64,000 bases of DNA from Paramecium octaurelia (Eukaryota > Ciliophora > Oligohymenophorea > Peniculida > Parameciidae), in NCBI GenBank assembly GCA_905182995.1, contig CAJJDP010000089.1, positions 124,001-188,000 of the forward strand. The letters are read 5' to 3'. The translations under genes were made by a program, and so were the position numbers. A model generated the notes under the pieces. It had not been told where the DNA came from. It did not search any database and saw nothing but the letters and a program-made list of their open reading frames with translations. This document shows positions 24,468-39,764 of the stretch, piece by piece; position 1 is the stretch's first letter, and every line of letters begins with the position of its first letter.

Positions 24468-25815
24468 TAATACAAAAACCTATTCATATTCATTTGATAA
24501 TATATAGGAGTGAGCGAAATTTCAAGCCATAAATTATTCAACAATCAAAATAAAAGTAAAAAATAATTCTTAGTCTATCAATAAACTTACCAAATAACTA
24601 AAAATTAATAGTATCGATCAAATATTTAAATAAAAGAAAAATATAGACTAAACTAATTGTAATAGTTTGATTATTTTTTAAATCTAATCTTTTACAATAT
24701 GCATTTGTATCAAGATATATTTGAATTAGCTAGTGTTTTACTAACAATTGGACCCTAAGAAGTTACTAAAAGATGCCCTAAATGATTGATGAATTTAAAT
24801 ACCATCAAAAACAGCTTAAAGAATTTCATTAGTCCTTAAATAGGGGGCAACCTTTTCCCATTAACCTTTCTTTGGATTCAGTTCTTCTTCCATTCCATCT
24901 TTGAAAATAGATTGATGTCCTTGGATTTTGACTCTCTCTCCAACTTTGCTTCCTGGAGCTGGCCTCATCAATTCTACTTATGTGTGAGAAGCGTCAGATG
25001 CACATAAAACCATACCATTAGACATAAATCCTATTCAATATATCAATGTAAAATACCTGCTAATTTTCTTGGTTTAAGATTCACTAATACAATAACTTAT
25101 CCAGTCATTTCTTCAATAGGTACAAATTATTATAATCCTGAAGCTATCTATCTGACTTCTCCTCCGATATCAATTTCTTCACAATATAATTTATCTGATT
25201 CTTCATGCTAAAATTAATTGATGAAAATACCTTCCAAACTCTTTTTAATTCACCAACTCTCATATCTATACATAAGAAATCTTCAAGTGTTGGATTAGCT
25301 GCCTTTTTGCCCTACTATTGTTAATTTTATTGTTGCTTTTTCTCTTATTACGGTTGCTTTTCTTTTTTTTACGGTTATTCCTTTTTTTGAAGTTATTCTA
25401 GAAATTTCTAAGATTCTTGTGACTATTTTTAAGGTTCTTCCTTTTTTGGCTAAGGCTCTGTCTATTACTCTACCTTTTGGCTTGATTAATTTTCTTATTT
25501 GGTAGTGGGTGTAATATATTCTGCAAATGGGGAAGGCTTATGCTCAACTCCTAGGCTTTCTTCTAATTAATAAATGATCATTTCGAGTTTGGTTAAGGTT
25601 GATTTGAATTAGGATATTGTGTTCATTTTAATATGTACTAAATTGAGAAATTAAATCATTAAATAGTATAAATAATAGTGAAAGAATTATAAATGTATCA
25701 TTTTGTTTTTAATGGAGGTAGTACTCTTTTGTGTGATTTAAGTTTCATTTTATTAGGAACTCCAAAAGACTCTTAGAATGAAGTTGGTATAAAATATTTG
25801 TTAATCATTTGAGTG
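24468..25815. repeat. Direct duplication, copy 2 (1348 bp)
   Basis: Second copy of the block at 23119-24466. On the right it continues without a break into the body of the kinase gene (25816 onward), whereas copy 1 ends at the N. Copy 1 continues on the left into 22542-23118, whereas copy 2 begins at the N. Each copy is therefore complete on one side only. Confidence 0.95.
24710..25626 (-). CDS. EMAPII/Arc1p-like tRNA-binding protein, copy 2
   Basis: Same gene as at 23361-24277, with the same three introns and 280 residues: N-terminal helix, Lys/Gln-rich linker and C-terminal OB-fold tRNA-binding domain. Here it lies 71 bp downstream of the stop of a complete kinase gene on the same strand, which is probably the true neighbourhood. 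Its 3' side stops at the N after about 240 bp. Confidence 0.8.
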
Positions 25816-27146
25816 GATTTCTGTTTCAAAGATCTTGCTGAAAAATTCTAACTTTTTTCGCATTTATCCTTTTCAAATACCAAAATATTTTCCATAGATT
25901 TCTTAAAATTAGTTTTTTATGTTAATGAAAAATCTAGAAACTTTCCCTAACAATCCGTCCTAGGAGTGGTGTGGCATTAATTTTTATGTTTGTTATTTAT
26001 CTGCAAGATCTTAAACTTATTTTGAGTTGGACTTGCACTTGTTTGATTTTACTAAAGAATTGAATTCTCTTGTCCTTCCTCTTTCACACTATCTTAAAAG
26101 GTTTATGCTCTTGGCGAATTATGATAGATATATTGCAAGAAGAATAATAACTTAAATTACTATCATATTAAATTGTACATGCTTACTTATCGAATTTGCT
26201 ATTCTTTTAAGAATTAGTCCAATTACTATTAATAAGTGAGGGGAATCTTTTCATGAAACTTCCTTGTAATCCATGGGTGCATCAAGGCTTGACTTACATT
26301 GTATCTGTCGATAGGGTTGACATTTATCAATTTCAAGAATAGATCTTGAGCCAAAGGAGATATTGTTAATGGGATATCAATCGAAGGATTGAGGATCTTC
26401 TTAATGAATTCATACTTGGTGTCATCTTTATTATAAAAGGGATGCATTCCTCCATGTAAAAGCATATAAAGTATAATTCCACAACTCCAGGCATCGACTT
26501 ATTTGCTGTACTAAATAAATGTTAGAATAAGTAATCTACATATTTTTCAGTAAACTGTTCTGGTGCCATATAAATAATAGTTCCACATTTTTTATTCAAT
26601 AATTTATGAAAATTGCCTTCGCTAGTTGAGAATCGAAAACTCAATCCAAAATCAGCAATTTTAACACTTGTTCCTGTCAACATGATGTTCTCCGGTTTAA
26701 TGTCTCTATGGATAATTGATCTATCATGCAGGTAATTCACTCCTTCCAAAATTGATTTCATGATAACTGCTGCCTCCTAATCATTCAATTGTTTCTCTTT
26801 CATTTTCTAGGCTAAAGTGCCTCCTTCCATGTATTCCATAATTATATAATAGTATTTTTTGTTTTCTGAAATCTTAATAGATATTTTTTTACTCATACTC
26901 TTTTGCATCTCACAATATTGGGATGATTCAATTGCAAATAGATATCCTATTCAGGAGTAGTACTATTGTAGACTATTTTCGAAATAACCTCTTAATTTAT
27001 GTTGGAATTACCTTGACTGCACAAATAGATTTGTCTGTTAAATCTATTGCTTTGTAGACTTTACCAAAACTACCCTCTCCTATCTTGCATATTTCCTTCA
27101 ACTAATGTAATTACTAAAGAAATTGGATGTTTTCACCTGTAAACAT
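25698..27146 (-). CDS. Ser/Thr protein kinase, CAMK-like
   Basis: Protein kinase with Gly loop IGEGSFGKVYKA, AVK lysine, catalytic loop IIHRDIKPENIML, DFG in KIADFGLS, and APE in YMAPEQF. It has no visible EF-hands or PH domain. Introns of 23, 26, 29 and 27 nt are inferred. The 23-nt one ends GAG, but splicing it restores AVKVISKIVYN. The 27-nt intron at 26160-26186 contains an in-frame TGA, and removing it adds a Lys/Ser/Gln-rich C-terminal tail of about 150 residues. The predicted length is 447 residues. An unspliced reading would stop near 26163. Confidence 0.88.
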
Positions 27147-27174
27147 CTTTAATTAGGTAGTTAAAATAAAATTA

Positions 27175-28441
27175 TCATTTATATTATAAAATAACTTAGA
27201 CATCTTATCTCTGTATCAATGTCTGTAATTTATTCAAATAGATCTCATACAAGTAATCACTGGCAGATGAATAAAATTCAATTGCCTAGTTCATATCAAC
27301 TGCAATATTACTTATTGATATAAATCCATCAGCTTGTTAATTGTCTATTGATTGAATTTCTTATCAATCTCATTCTCCAGTTAATTTAGATTCTTCATTA
27401 TTGAGTTGATCTTCTATCTCTCAGCCAATTGCTAATCCCCAAAAGCCATATAAGAATTTGATGTCATGCGCACATGCTGATATTGATTCAATCTCCTTAA
27501 AAACAATCTGATAAACTTGTCATATTCATTTAGAGTAAATATCTATTGTTCTTCTTGTTTGTTTTTATAATTCTTCCATGTGATTGACAATTATGTGCTG
27601 TTATCTTTTTTTCTTTTTAGTTGGATACAACTCTATAGTGGAGCCCTGAATATCAGTCTAACATAGTCATCCTTCCCTTCCATCATCTCAAATAAATAAA
27701 AATGAGCATCACTCAATCCAATCAACCTTATTATTTATATTTATATTCCAACCTCACTTATATGTTTTAGAAGAAGGCATTCTATTATTAAATTGTTGGA
27801 AATCTGGCTAAATCCGGAAAATCCTTTAATTCATCTATTGAATAGGAACTACCTAAATAATATTGACCTATGTTCTAAAGATAGATCTTATCGAATCTAT
27901 TCAATAATACACGATCCTATGAATCATATCATTAAGTGGAATACTAAAAATGATGGGATCTATTTAATTATGGAAACTAAAGATAATTTGTAATTCCAAG
28001 GCTGCAACAATACATCAGCTATCAAGTTTCTGCCATCTGCCAAGGTAGGCCTAACGAACTTCACTAAATGACTAGAATTACAGTAGTTTTGCACACTATT
28101 CTCACATCCTTCACTGGATATTGAGCACCAATTTATATTGTAAAGACAATCAAATCTATATTTTATAATTCATTATTTGCATAGACTTCTACTTTTTACT
28201 TGATCCCAATCTTATTATTGATAACCATCATTACATCCAATTCTATCCATCTTTTTGACTTTGTATTTTAAACAAAGTTTAATTCGTATTTCTCTTTAGT
28301 GCATAATGATACGACTTCATTCATTTCTAATTTATTATTGCTCTCAACCTGCAGTGAATCTTTTAACTTGCCCTTCCATGCTAAACAGCTCTTTTGACCA
28401 TTTAATTATAGCCTCGATCTTTGAATTTTCAACTTGAGCAT
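27175..28441 (-). CDS. Conserved-looking protein of unknown function
   Basis: I cannot name this family. Four introns (23, 28, 26 and 26 nt) give 387 residues with exact codon count. The N-terminal half is beta-rich (KLKIQRSRLQLNG, VEVYANNELQ, VHLVKFVRPTLADG). The middle contains PSFLDRVLLNRFDKIYLQNI and DYVRLIFRAPLQSCIQLKRK. The C-terminal third is helical and coiled-coil-like (QKINSIMKNLNQLENEIDKK, ending with an AIEFYSSASDYLYEIYLNKL helix). The composition is that of a normal globular protein, so I expect homologues in other ciliates at least. It ends 28 bp upstream of the kinase start on the same strand. The third intron begins GTT instead of GTA. Confidence 0.65.
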
Positions 28442-29112
28442 CCATTTTTATATAATATAATTATATTAATAATAGTATGAAAATTAATTCGAAAAAAAGA
28501 GGTTTAAAAAGATTAATCATCCAAGTCAGAAAAGAGTGACCAAAGTCTTACTATTACCGAACGTGGATATTAAAAATATATCCTATTTTATCATTGAATC
28601 TATTTTGATTGTTTATCAACTTGAACATAAGTAATTCGTACTTATTATACAATATATATCAAAATACTGATATTGAGTATAAAAATAACTTTATTTTTTT
28701 ATTATTTTTTCATAAAATAAATTATAGATGTTAAATTAAAATAGTTTAACTACAAACTTATATAAAATCACTTTAACATAATCTTTCATTTTTTTTGATG
28801 ATAATATGAGAGTGTACAATTCTCGAATTGAGAGATATAGAATAAACTAAGGAGTAATTTATTTTTCATAATCTTTTTAACTAAAATTCCTATAAATATA
28901 TATAAAAAACCAATGATTTATTAGCTATTATTAATAATAAAGTATCTTCTTTTATGATTATAATCTTAGAGTTTCCTTTACATAAATGTTAGAATTACAT
29001 TAAAATTATAGAAACAAATAATATATGAAACTCATATCTAATATTTTGTTACAACAACTAATATAATTATTAAAGTAAAATTTGTTATAAAATGAAATTA
29101 ATTAACATGTAT
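28442..29112. other. AT-rich intergenic region
   Basis: The gap between VAC14 and the unknown gene, both on the minus strand, is very AT-rich. One reading frame stays free of TGA for several hundred bases, but its composition (Ile/Asn/Lys/Tyr/Phe) is what random AT-rich DNA gives when TGA is the only stop. I see no gene. Confidence 0.6.
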
Positions 29113-31418
29113 TCATTTGAATTGAGATTTCGCATAGTTGTCTTTCAATTCCTGTTGTTCTTGTTTGCTATTTTTAAATAGTTATAGTAATAATTAAGTA
29201 TCCAATTTATTTTGGATTCTATTATAATATATAAGTATACTCTCTACACTATGATAAATCCGAATGAGGTTTAATAAACAATTCGACGTTTTTTAGCCTT
29301 GACTTCAGATATTTTTATATCGGAGATTAAGGCAATAACATCATTAATCCTTACAAAGATTGAATAAGAAAGGGATGATTAGCTGACTCTAATAATTGCA
29401 ATCTTAAATATGCAAAAACAGGTGATTCCAATAATAAGGTCAACCTGGCTATCTATACTAAGATCTCTAAATTAGTTTCTTATTCTGCTATTGTTAGGAT
29501 GATATTATAAGTGAGCTCATACTCTTCAATTAAGAGAGATAATGATAATGCACTGACTTCATTATAGCAAAATGTTTTATAGATACTGATAAAGAATTCG
29601 TAGGTAGATTTAGCTGTCTTTTGATTCTTCTCGTATTTATAATTTTTGAGCTTCATTCTTATGTTTTGTAAGCGAGGCTCTGTAATCAGTAGTTGTTCTA
29701 ATGATTAAACTAATTATTATGTAAATGCTAAATCTAGATTGTCATCTCCAACATAGACATAGTTCACTAAAAGTTTATTGCAAATTTATGTATAGACAAC
29801 TTCAGCATTCCAAAATTCGCAAAGTTTCTTAATAATTATTTAGCTCATTCTATTCAATAAATTAACATTCTTATGGAATATGTCTAGTATCTTCTCTATA
29901 ACCATATCAAAATACTATTCATGAGATATACGAGCCAAAACATCCATAACATTTTCTACAACTTGAGCTTCAGCATCTTTTAATCTTTCAATTAGCTAAT
30001 TTAATTAATGGGTCTCTTACATTTTCTAAAATATTTTCAATCATGGGTTTCAACTTCTCAGTTTGTGTGTTCAATAGATGTCTCATCCACATTAATGCCT
30101 TTTCAGCTGTATGATTGTTCTTTTCTTTCAGCATATCTTAGATGGTTGGCATAATGTCCACAAATTCTTTGCCTGAGGCTTTCATTTTGTCCATTATTTG
30201 CAATAATAAATCATTAATCTATTATGCTTAATTCACAATTTGAGGGGAATCAAGAGATAATAAGGATAGTATAATTTTCAGAATATTATTTAGTTTTTCC
30301 ATAATAACAGATTACAGAACTGAATCTCTTCTCTATTCAAAGACATTCGACATTAAGTCAATTCCTTTGATAATTTATCCCCCACTTAATTCTATTTGAT
30401 TAAACTAAACTTCAGGCTGATCTAATTCATTGCTCACTATTTTCAAATATTCCATAAGCCAATTCAAAACCTAAGACAACACGTGGGCATCACTCTATTT
30501 ATTTTAACATAAATCTAATAAGATGTCAATGATTTGTCTATGAGTTTTGAATTCTTATTGTTGACTGAAGGATGATCTTTTAGAATACCTTTCCAAATCC
30601 CTTTAAAATTCTTCTAGTTGTTTTCTAGCAGCTATTTTAGCTTCATTAGTAAACGGATCCTTATTGCTTGTATCTGCTAACATAAGAAAAAGTTCAGTCA
30701 AAAAGCCTTCAATGTAATCAAACAATTCTATATGTGGAATGGAATTCAAAGTGTTGATCCATGAAATCAGATTCAATTTCACTTATTGATTTTTGAAAAC
30801 TATTTAAGTACTAATTGTTTTAACAAAAAGTTGGATCTTAAAATTTTATTTCTCAGGTGCAGTACTCATTACCAAGCTCTTTAAACAATTGTCTAATTAG
30901 GATGCTGCTTTTCTTACAGATTCATCTGGATCTAAGAAACTTTGAACTAAACTTCTATAAATTTCTTCCAATTTATTTAAGACCACATCACCTAGTAATT
31001 TAGAAGTCAGAAACAAATATTCAATTGCTGTATATCTGACTCTTTCCTCTTTGTCTCTCATGCAATCAATCATAGGATCAATAATCAAATTCAAGCAGTT
31101 CTTGATGATAGTGTCCGAATTCTTGATATTGATAAAAGCAGTACTTTTTTGGTCACCATATCTATAGCAATTGAATATAATCCGTGCAATCCTCCTTTTT
31201 TATATTGAAATTAAGGTTGCTAGATGTATCTCTCTTTTAAATGCTTTGCTATCTCAAAGACTATTTTATCCGAAGTTGCATTCTATATTACTTTTATCAA
31301 TTCTTATCCTCCGATTTCTCTTTTCTCTTGTGATCTATTATGTCAATTGAATTGTAGAGTACTTATCAAACAAATTTTTAGTTACAGGCTCAGGCAAATT
31401 GATATTCTTTTCGTCCAT
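29113..31418 (-). CDS. VAC14: VAC14, scaffold of the PIKfyve/Fab1 lipid-kinase complex
   Basis: HEAT-repeat scaffold that holds the PtdIns3P 5-kinase and its FIG4 phosphatase on endolysosomal membranes. Family landmarks are visible from end to end. The N-terminus has LFDKSQEKREIGGQELIKVI and KGGLHGLYSIAI. HEAT repeats follow (RDKEERVRYTAIEYLF, then FLDPDESVRKAASQ). The C-terminal VAC14 domain has LLESPVFAYLRLQLLE and LQGLMMLLPQSP. Introns of 28, 23, 25 and 22 nt give about 735 residues, near the usual length. The last one joins SQCRE to IQNKLDTQLLLQLFKNSKQE, matching the family's C-terminal helix. Its start codon is only 28 bp from the divergent LYR-motif gene. Confidence 0.92.
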
Positions 31419-31446
31419 TTTAATTTAAAATAAATTAAATATATAT
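31419..31446. promoter_or_regulatory. 28-bp divergent intergenic region (shared promoter)
   Basis: The start codons of VAC14 (minus, 31418) and the LYR-motif gene (plus, 31447) are separated by 28 bp of A/T-only or nearly A/T-only sequence. Both 5' UTRs and promoter elements must be compressed here or overlap the opposite gene. Confidence 0.5.
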
Positions 31447-31746
31447 ATGGGTTAGGAGAAACTAGCTGCATTGTTGCTGTATAGACAATTGTTCAAGTCC
31501 TTAGGAAATCGGCTTTCAAGAGATTAATTGAGGAAATATTACTAATTCACAGTGTAAGCACGAGTGCATGGGGAAAATCAACAAATTTTGCAGAATTTAG
31601 AAATTTATTTGAAAGCAATCAAAACTCAAAATTAAATAATGGATGCTGAAAACATAGGCAAACCTAAAGATTATAAAGCAGATGTATAGAAGGTGGCTAA
31701 TTATGTGGGATTGAGAATGCCTGAAACCCATTAAAAATAAGAGTGA
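31447..31746 (+). CDS. LYR-motif protein (Complex1_LYR family)
   Basis: A 99-residue single-exon gene. The N-terminal LLLYRQLFKSLG carries the Leu-Tyr-Arg motif followed by helix-rich, basic sequence (RLSRDQLRKYYQFTVQARV). LYR proteins are small mitochondrial matrix adaptors that bind acyl carrier protein and assist Fe-S transfer or respiratory-complex assembly. Which member this is (LYRM subtype) cannot be judged by eye. TAA/TAG are Gln at several sites and the frame ends at TGA 31746. It is convergent with the LRR-ankyrin gene, 44 bp between stops. Confidence 0.8.
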
Positions 31747-31790
31747 TTTATATAAGATCTATATAATTTTAATTCCATTTTCATTTTTAA

Positions 31791-33637
31791 GGTGGTTGAC
31801 TAGAGAATCTGAATTTGCATCCAGTCGCTCTTTCTCGACAACCCAGCACCGATCTATTAATCTTAATTTATTTTAGTTGTAATCCATCAAACAGTTGAAT
31901 ACTCTCATCTAAATCCGTATAGGAATCATTCTCCTTTACTGAATATTCGTCTTGATCCTGAAATTACCAGTTTTTTTACAACCGATACAATTACTCATAC
32001 TCGTACCTCTTGATTAACTTATAGATCCTGTAATTGTGCAAGCAACATTAAGATGCAATTTGATTAAGTTTGTTTCTGCAGAACAATTTGACTTCTGACT
32101 GTTGTAAAAGCATAGCCACAATTTCGAAATGACAATTAGAACAAGCTAGATGCAAAGGAGTCTGACGTTTCTTACCACCTTTAAGATTTAAATCAAACTT
32201 TGATTATTTCTTATTGTTGTGTTGGATGACTGCTGAAATAGCATCTGTGTTACCCCTTTTAACAGCTATGTGCAATGGACTCCACCCATCATGATTAAGG
32301 GCATTTGGATTGATGTTCTTTTTCAGTAGAGCCACGAAAGCCTACTTGTAGATGGAAGTATCTTTATCGAAACATGCCATGCAATAATGTAAGGCTGTAT
32401 TCCCTTTTTCATCAATTTGATTTGGATCTGCACCCTAGGTTAGAATATCTAGGATCAGATGGATTTGACCTTTCACAATTGCCAGATTCAAAATTGATCC
32501 ATATTTGGCTGCATTTGTGTTTACAGATGCTCCATTGAATATCAATGCTTTGGCACTAAAATATTTTTCTTCTTAGATTGCCAATCCTAATGCTGTGTTC
32601 TGTCTTTAATCCTAGCAATCTACAATTTCAGGATAATAAGAGATCAGAGATAACAATGCTCCTATATCTTACTCAACTGCTGCCTTATGTAAAATTGTAG
32701 TTGAATACTCTTTGTCTCCTCCTTAAGGGTTAGGAAGGATGTTTAACTAAAGATTTGAAAATTAAACTAGAAAGTCTTGAAAGTTCATTCCAATAGAGGA
32801 GCTATACTCTTCATCACTAAACTTGATATCAATAATACTGATACATTAATTTAAGAGGGATCCTCTACGTCTTTGAGTTGCTTTTCCTCAAGTGATTAAA
32901 ATAGTTTGTCTATGTATGGTCTATTTACAATGGGGTCTATCGGAGGATTTAGGTATTTGAACCAATCCAAACCCAATTCATTTAATTTCTTCAAATTCTT
33001 AAATTCAATTGGAATGTATTAGAACTCATTTGATTGGATAAAGAGAGATCTTAAATTTATTAGGGATATTAATGGGTAAAGTTTTTAAACTCTGTTTTTA
33101 CTCAATTCTAATATCTCTAGATGTGATTACCAAAGAGAGATCTTTCTTGGAAGCATCACTACTAAATTATTGCTAATTGAAAAATTGATGATAGAGGTAA
33201 AATTGTCAAACAATTCCTCAGGAAGTACTTTAATGAAATTTGAATTTAGATTGATGATTTAGACTTTCTTCATTTGATATAATTCTTTTGGAAACAACCT
33301 GAACCTATTATCCTACATAGTATTCGATTAATACTTGAAGATCGACCATTTAAATATTTGCAAAATCACATTTTATTTTTGGAAACATATCGATATTTTA
33401 CTTCGCTAGGTTTAACAAGTAAGTGTTGAAGGATATCTTTTTTGAATTTCTTCCAGAATGAACTTCTTTTGATTAATATCTATTGTATTAAACAGTTTCT
33501 GTTTATGCCACATGTTTTGAATACTCCCTATTTGGAGAGTGATTGTTGCTCACAAACAACTTGGTTTTGAAGAAATTCGTTTTAGAGCTATTGTATTTAT
33601 TGGATTGCTCAATTAGAGTGACAATGTTTGAATCCAT
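31791..33637 (-). CDS. Leucine-rich-repeat plus ankyrin-repeat protein
   Basis: The N-terminal half has at least four leucine-rich repeats (DNRFRLFPKELYQMKKVQII, NSNFIKVLPEELFDN, LEILELSKNRVQKLYPLI and FQYIPIEFKNLKKLNELGL). The C-terminal half has at least five ankyrin repeats (TILHKAAVEQDIGALLSLI, NTALGLAIQEEKYFSAKAL, NTALHYCMACFDKD, WSPLHIAVKRGNTDAISAVI and TPLHLACSNCHFEIVAMLL). It is a protein-interaction scaffold with no enzymatic domain. A 22-nt intron (GTATTAATC...ATGTAG) before the first clear LRR is well supported. At least two more introns are needed between the LRR and ankyrin parts and near the C-terminus, and I did not resolve them, so the exact length (about 585 residues) is uncertain. 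Confidence 0.8.
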
Positions 33638-33677
33638 TTTAGTTAAATATATAATATAAAATTATATCATCCATAGT

Positions 33678-35805
33678 TCAACCTTGTATTTCAGTTAATT
33701 CTCCCATTAATTACCTATCATCATAACCCAATCAATTACCACATATTCTCAGTATCACTGTAGTTAGTAACAGGGAATTTCGACACAACATCTCTTTAAA
33801 TAGGGAATATCTAATCCACTGTTAAAGCAAATGCATCATCAATCATCCTTGGAATCAGCATTTGCAACAAAGGACTTGATTCTTCAAGACAAGGGTTAGT
33901 GTTCACTTCTATTAAATAAATATTGAAGAGCTCATCCAAAAAGAAATCAAAACCAAAAATCTCCATACAAAATTTCCGATTTAACTTATTGATTTTTGTA
34001 GCCACAGTTCTCATTGCAAAATATGCCATTTCTTTCATTTTCTCTACTAGCTATCCTCTAAAATCTATTTTTGATTTGAAATAATCAGAAACTGAATCAA
34101 ATGATAATTGATTTCCTAATTCCTATTATCCATATTTTTCACTATGTTATTAAATAGCATTATTTGTTAGATGAATGTAAATGTTCTCCACATCATTTGT
34201 TCTATATTCTTCAGATGCCATTCTAATATAGCCTTCTCTAATAAATATATCAAACACATTCTATACTTAAAAAAATAACAACTCAGATCTATATTTAGAA
34301 AGACCCACACTCTTATGTCAAATTTCCTATTTTTTATTAATAAAGGTTTCTCAATATATTTCTGGACAACAAATGATGAAGTTTTCAATAAATATTAAAC
34401 AACCTTCTGTTGAGTTTGCCCATTCTCATCTTTATATGTTTCCATTTATTTTTCGTGATAACCATATTAATAATCAATAAGCAATTCTACGAGATTATCA
34501 ATATCTTGAAACACATGAATACCTCGTCCTCTATTTAATCCTGTGGGTTTCAATAACCATAAGTAATCAGGACCAGTAAATGTATCTCTCATTTGAAATT
34601 CCAACTATTTTTTCTCTCTACTTGGAGCTATTCTTAGTTTCTTTTTTATTTCATTTAGTTTATTTTAAGCATCCTATTTATTTAACTACTTTGATTCTGG
34701 CGCATTTCTATTATAGAAATTATAAAAGGCAGAAATATTGGATTCCACTGATGAATCTGTAAAATCTATAGCAAAAGTGACAGGCATAATATCAAAAGGA
34801 TTCATTTTGAGAATCTAATTAAAAATTCATTTTACTTCACAGGCAGCTGAAATATTCACTAATAAATTCTTTTTGTTACTAATTTCTGGATGAAATTCAA
34901 AATGATTCAGTAATTCTTTATGAGATTTATGCCAGTTCAATTTAAAATACTTGTATCCATTATTAGATTATTACCATCTAAAATTGGCTCTTGCTGTATT
35001 AGCAGTTTAATGCCAATCTGGCCTATTGTCAAAAACTCGTTTTATCAATTCACAATTATTGCCTCCACCTAAAAAGTAGGAATACATTGTTGGTTATTGT
35101 TAAGGATTGTTTTCAATGGTATTTGGAAGTTAGAGTTTCATAATTGATATTGTTTGTCTAATATTTTTGGAAACTTTAACAGGAGGGGAAGGTTGCTCAA
35201 CAAATGATTTATCTTAATCTTTTTATCTCTAGGTATCTTTGGAGTATAATTTGTTTTTTTATTTTAAAATCTTTTCATTCAATTTATTATTCTCTTTATT
35301 TAATTACTCTTTTTCTCTCTCTTTTTCCTTGATAATTTCCAATTCTCTAAGTTTATCCCTACTCTTTGAACGTATTTGATTAAATTTATTTTTTTCTAAC
35401 TTAATTTACGGAGTTTTCAAAGCTGGTAAACTATCTGATGTTTGTGGCTGAGATACTTAAATTTTTATTGCAGATTTAGCCTCTCTCTTCTTACCCTTTT
35501 TGATTTCATTTTATATAAATTAATCAGCTAACACTTTAGCTAATTCCTAAGGACTCTTAAAATTGGGTAATTTAGCTAAAGAACTTGTGAAAAAGTTAGT
35601 AAAGGCCTTGCTCTCTAGACTTTCCTTAACTCTTTGCAGCATTTCCCAATTTTCAGATTGTATTGTTTTACTTTCTAAATATTATATTCATATAAGTTGT
35701 ACTCTAAATAAAGTTTAAATCCATCTATGAGGTATTTCTATTTGATCTTAAATTAACCAAAGTTGGCAATTAATTTGCATAGTTGTTTTACTGTTCTTCA
35801 CTCAT
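33678..35805 (-). CDS. Tubulin tyrosine ligase-like (TTLL) enzyme, copy A
   Basis: ATP-grasp ligase expected to add glutamate or glycine side chains to tubulin. Motifs include [38 protein letters not shown] (ATP/Lys-binding strand), HLTNNAIQQ, and FEIFGFDFFLDE-type sequence followed by [18 protein letters not shown], with the metal-binding E-x-N of the family. The N-terminal 200 residues are Lys/Ser-rich and probably disordered. The motif FLGGGNNCELIKRVFDNRP resembles TTLL3/8-type glycylases (inference). The start is ATG 35805, with a 28-nt intron near the 5' end and at least one more around 34190-34260 where the frame shifts. Further small introns may exist. A paralogue lies directly upstream in tandem. 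Confidence 0.88.
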
Positions 35806-35886
35806 GTATATTATTAATAAATAAATAGTATAATAGTTTTTGGATCAAATAAACACGAATCATCGTTACAATAAATAATAAATAAT

Positions 35887-37677
<1,791 letters not shown>

Positions 37678-38197
37678 TTAATAAATTAATATTCCTCAAT
37701 TACTCTGTTTTATTTAAATGATGAGAATACTAAATATTTCTTATCATTAAATTAAATTAAAATTTGTAGAAATCAACTAAAAAGTTATCTTTTAGTTATA
37801 TCCATATTTTCTTATTTTCCATGATATTCTCAATCCCCATGCTTTTATCTAATCTACTAAAATATCAGTTGCATTTTTAATAATTAAAGAACAATTTATT
37901 AAGATTAATAGGATTAGAATTAAATAATCCAAAAAAAAGGATTAAATATCGATTATTTTTAAATTATGGCAAAACAACTTCTTCATTCTAATTGGAAAAT
38001 AAAAACAACAACTAGATTACTGTAAAACTCAAATGATGAATTTTTAATTAAAAACAGGCTCCAATATAAGAAGAAGATAAATTATATAAAAAATATATTT
38101 AATTTATTTAATGTCAAGCACCAAATATCCAAGATAGAATTTTAAATTATTTATTTTTTTTTATAATAACAAAAGAAAAATATTAAAAGTATTTATT
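37678..38197. other. AT-rich intergenic region (divergent TTLL / kinase)
   Basis: This 520-bp spacer lies between two divergently transcribed genes and must hold both promoters. A frame of about 80 codons begins at 37966 (MAKQLLHSNWKIKT) and runs into the next gene's start. Its Lys/Asn/Ile-rich composition suggests chance. Confidence 0.5.

Positions 38198-39764
<1,567 letters not shown>

Noticed and set aside
27793..27993. Plus-strand ORF MLEIWLNPENPLIH
   Set aside because: Antisense to an exon of the unknown gene at 27175-28441, whose spliced frame is exact.
28500..29112. Long TGA-free frame after VAC14
   Set aside because: Composition is that of random AT-rich sequence, and the VAC14 C-terminus is better explained by a 22-nt intron and TGA at 29113.
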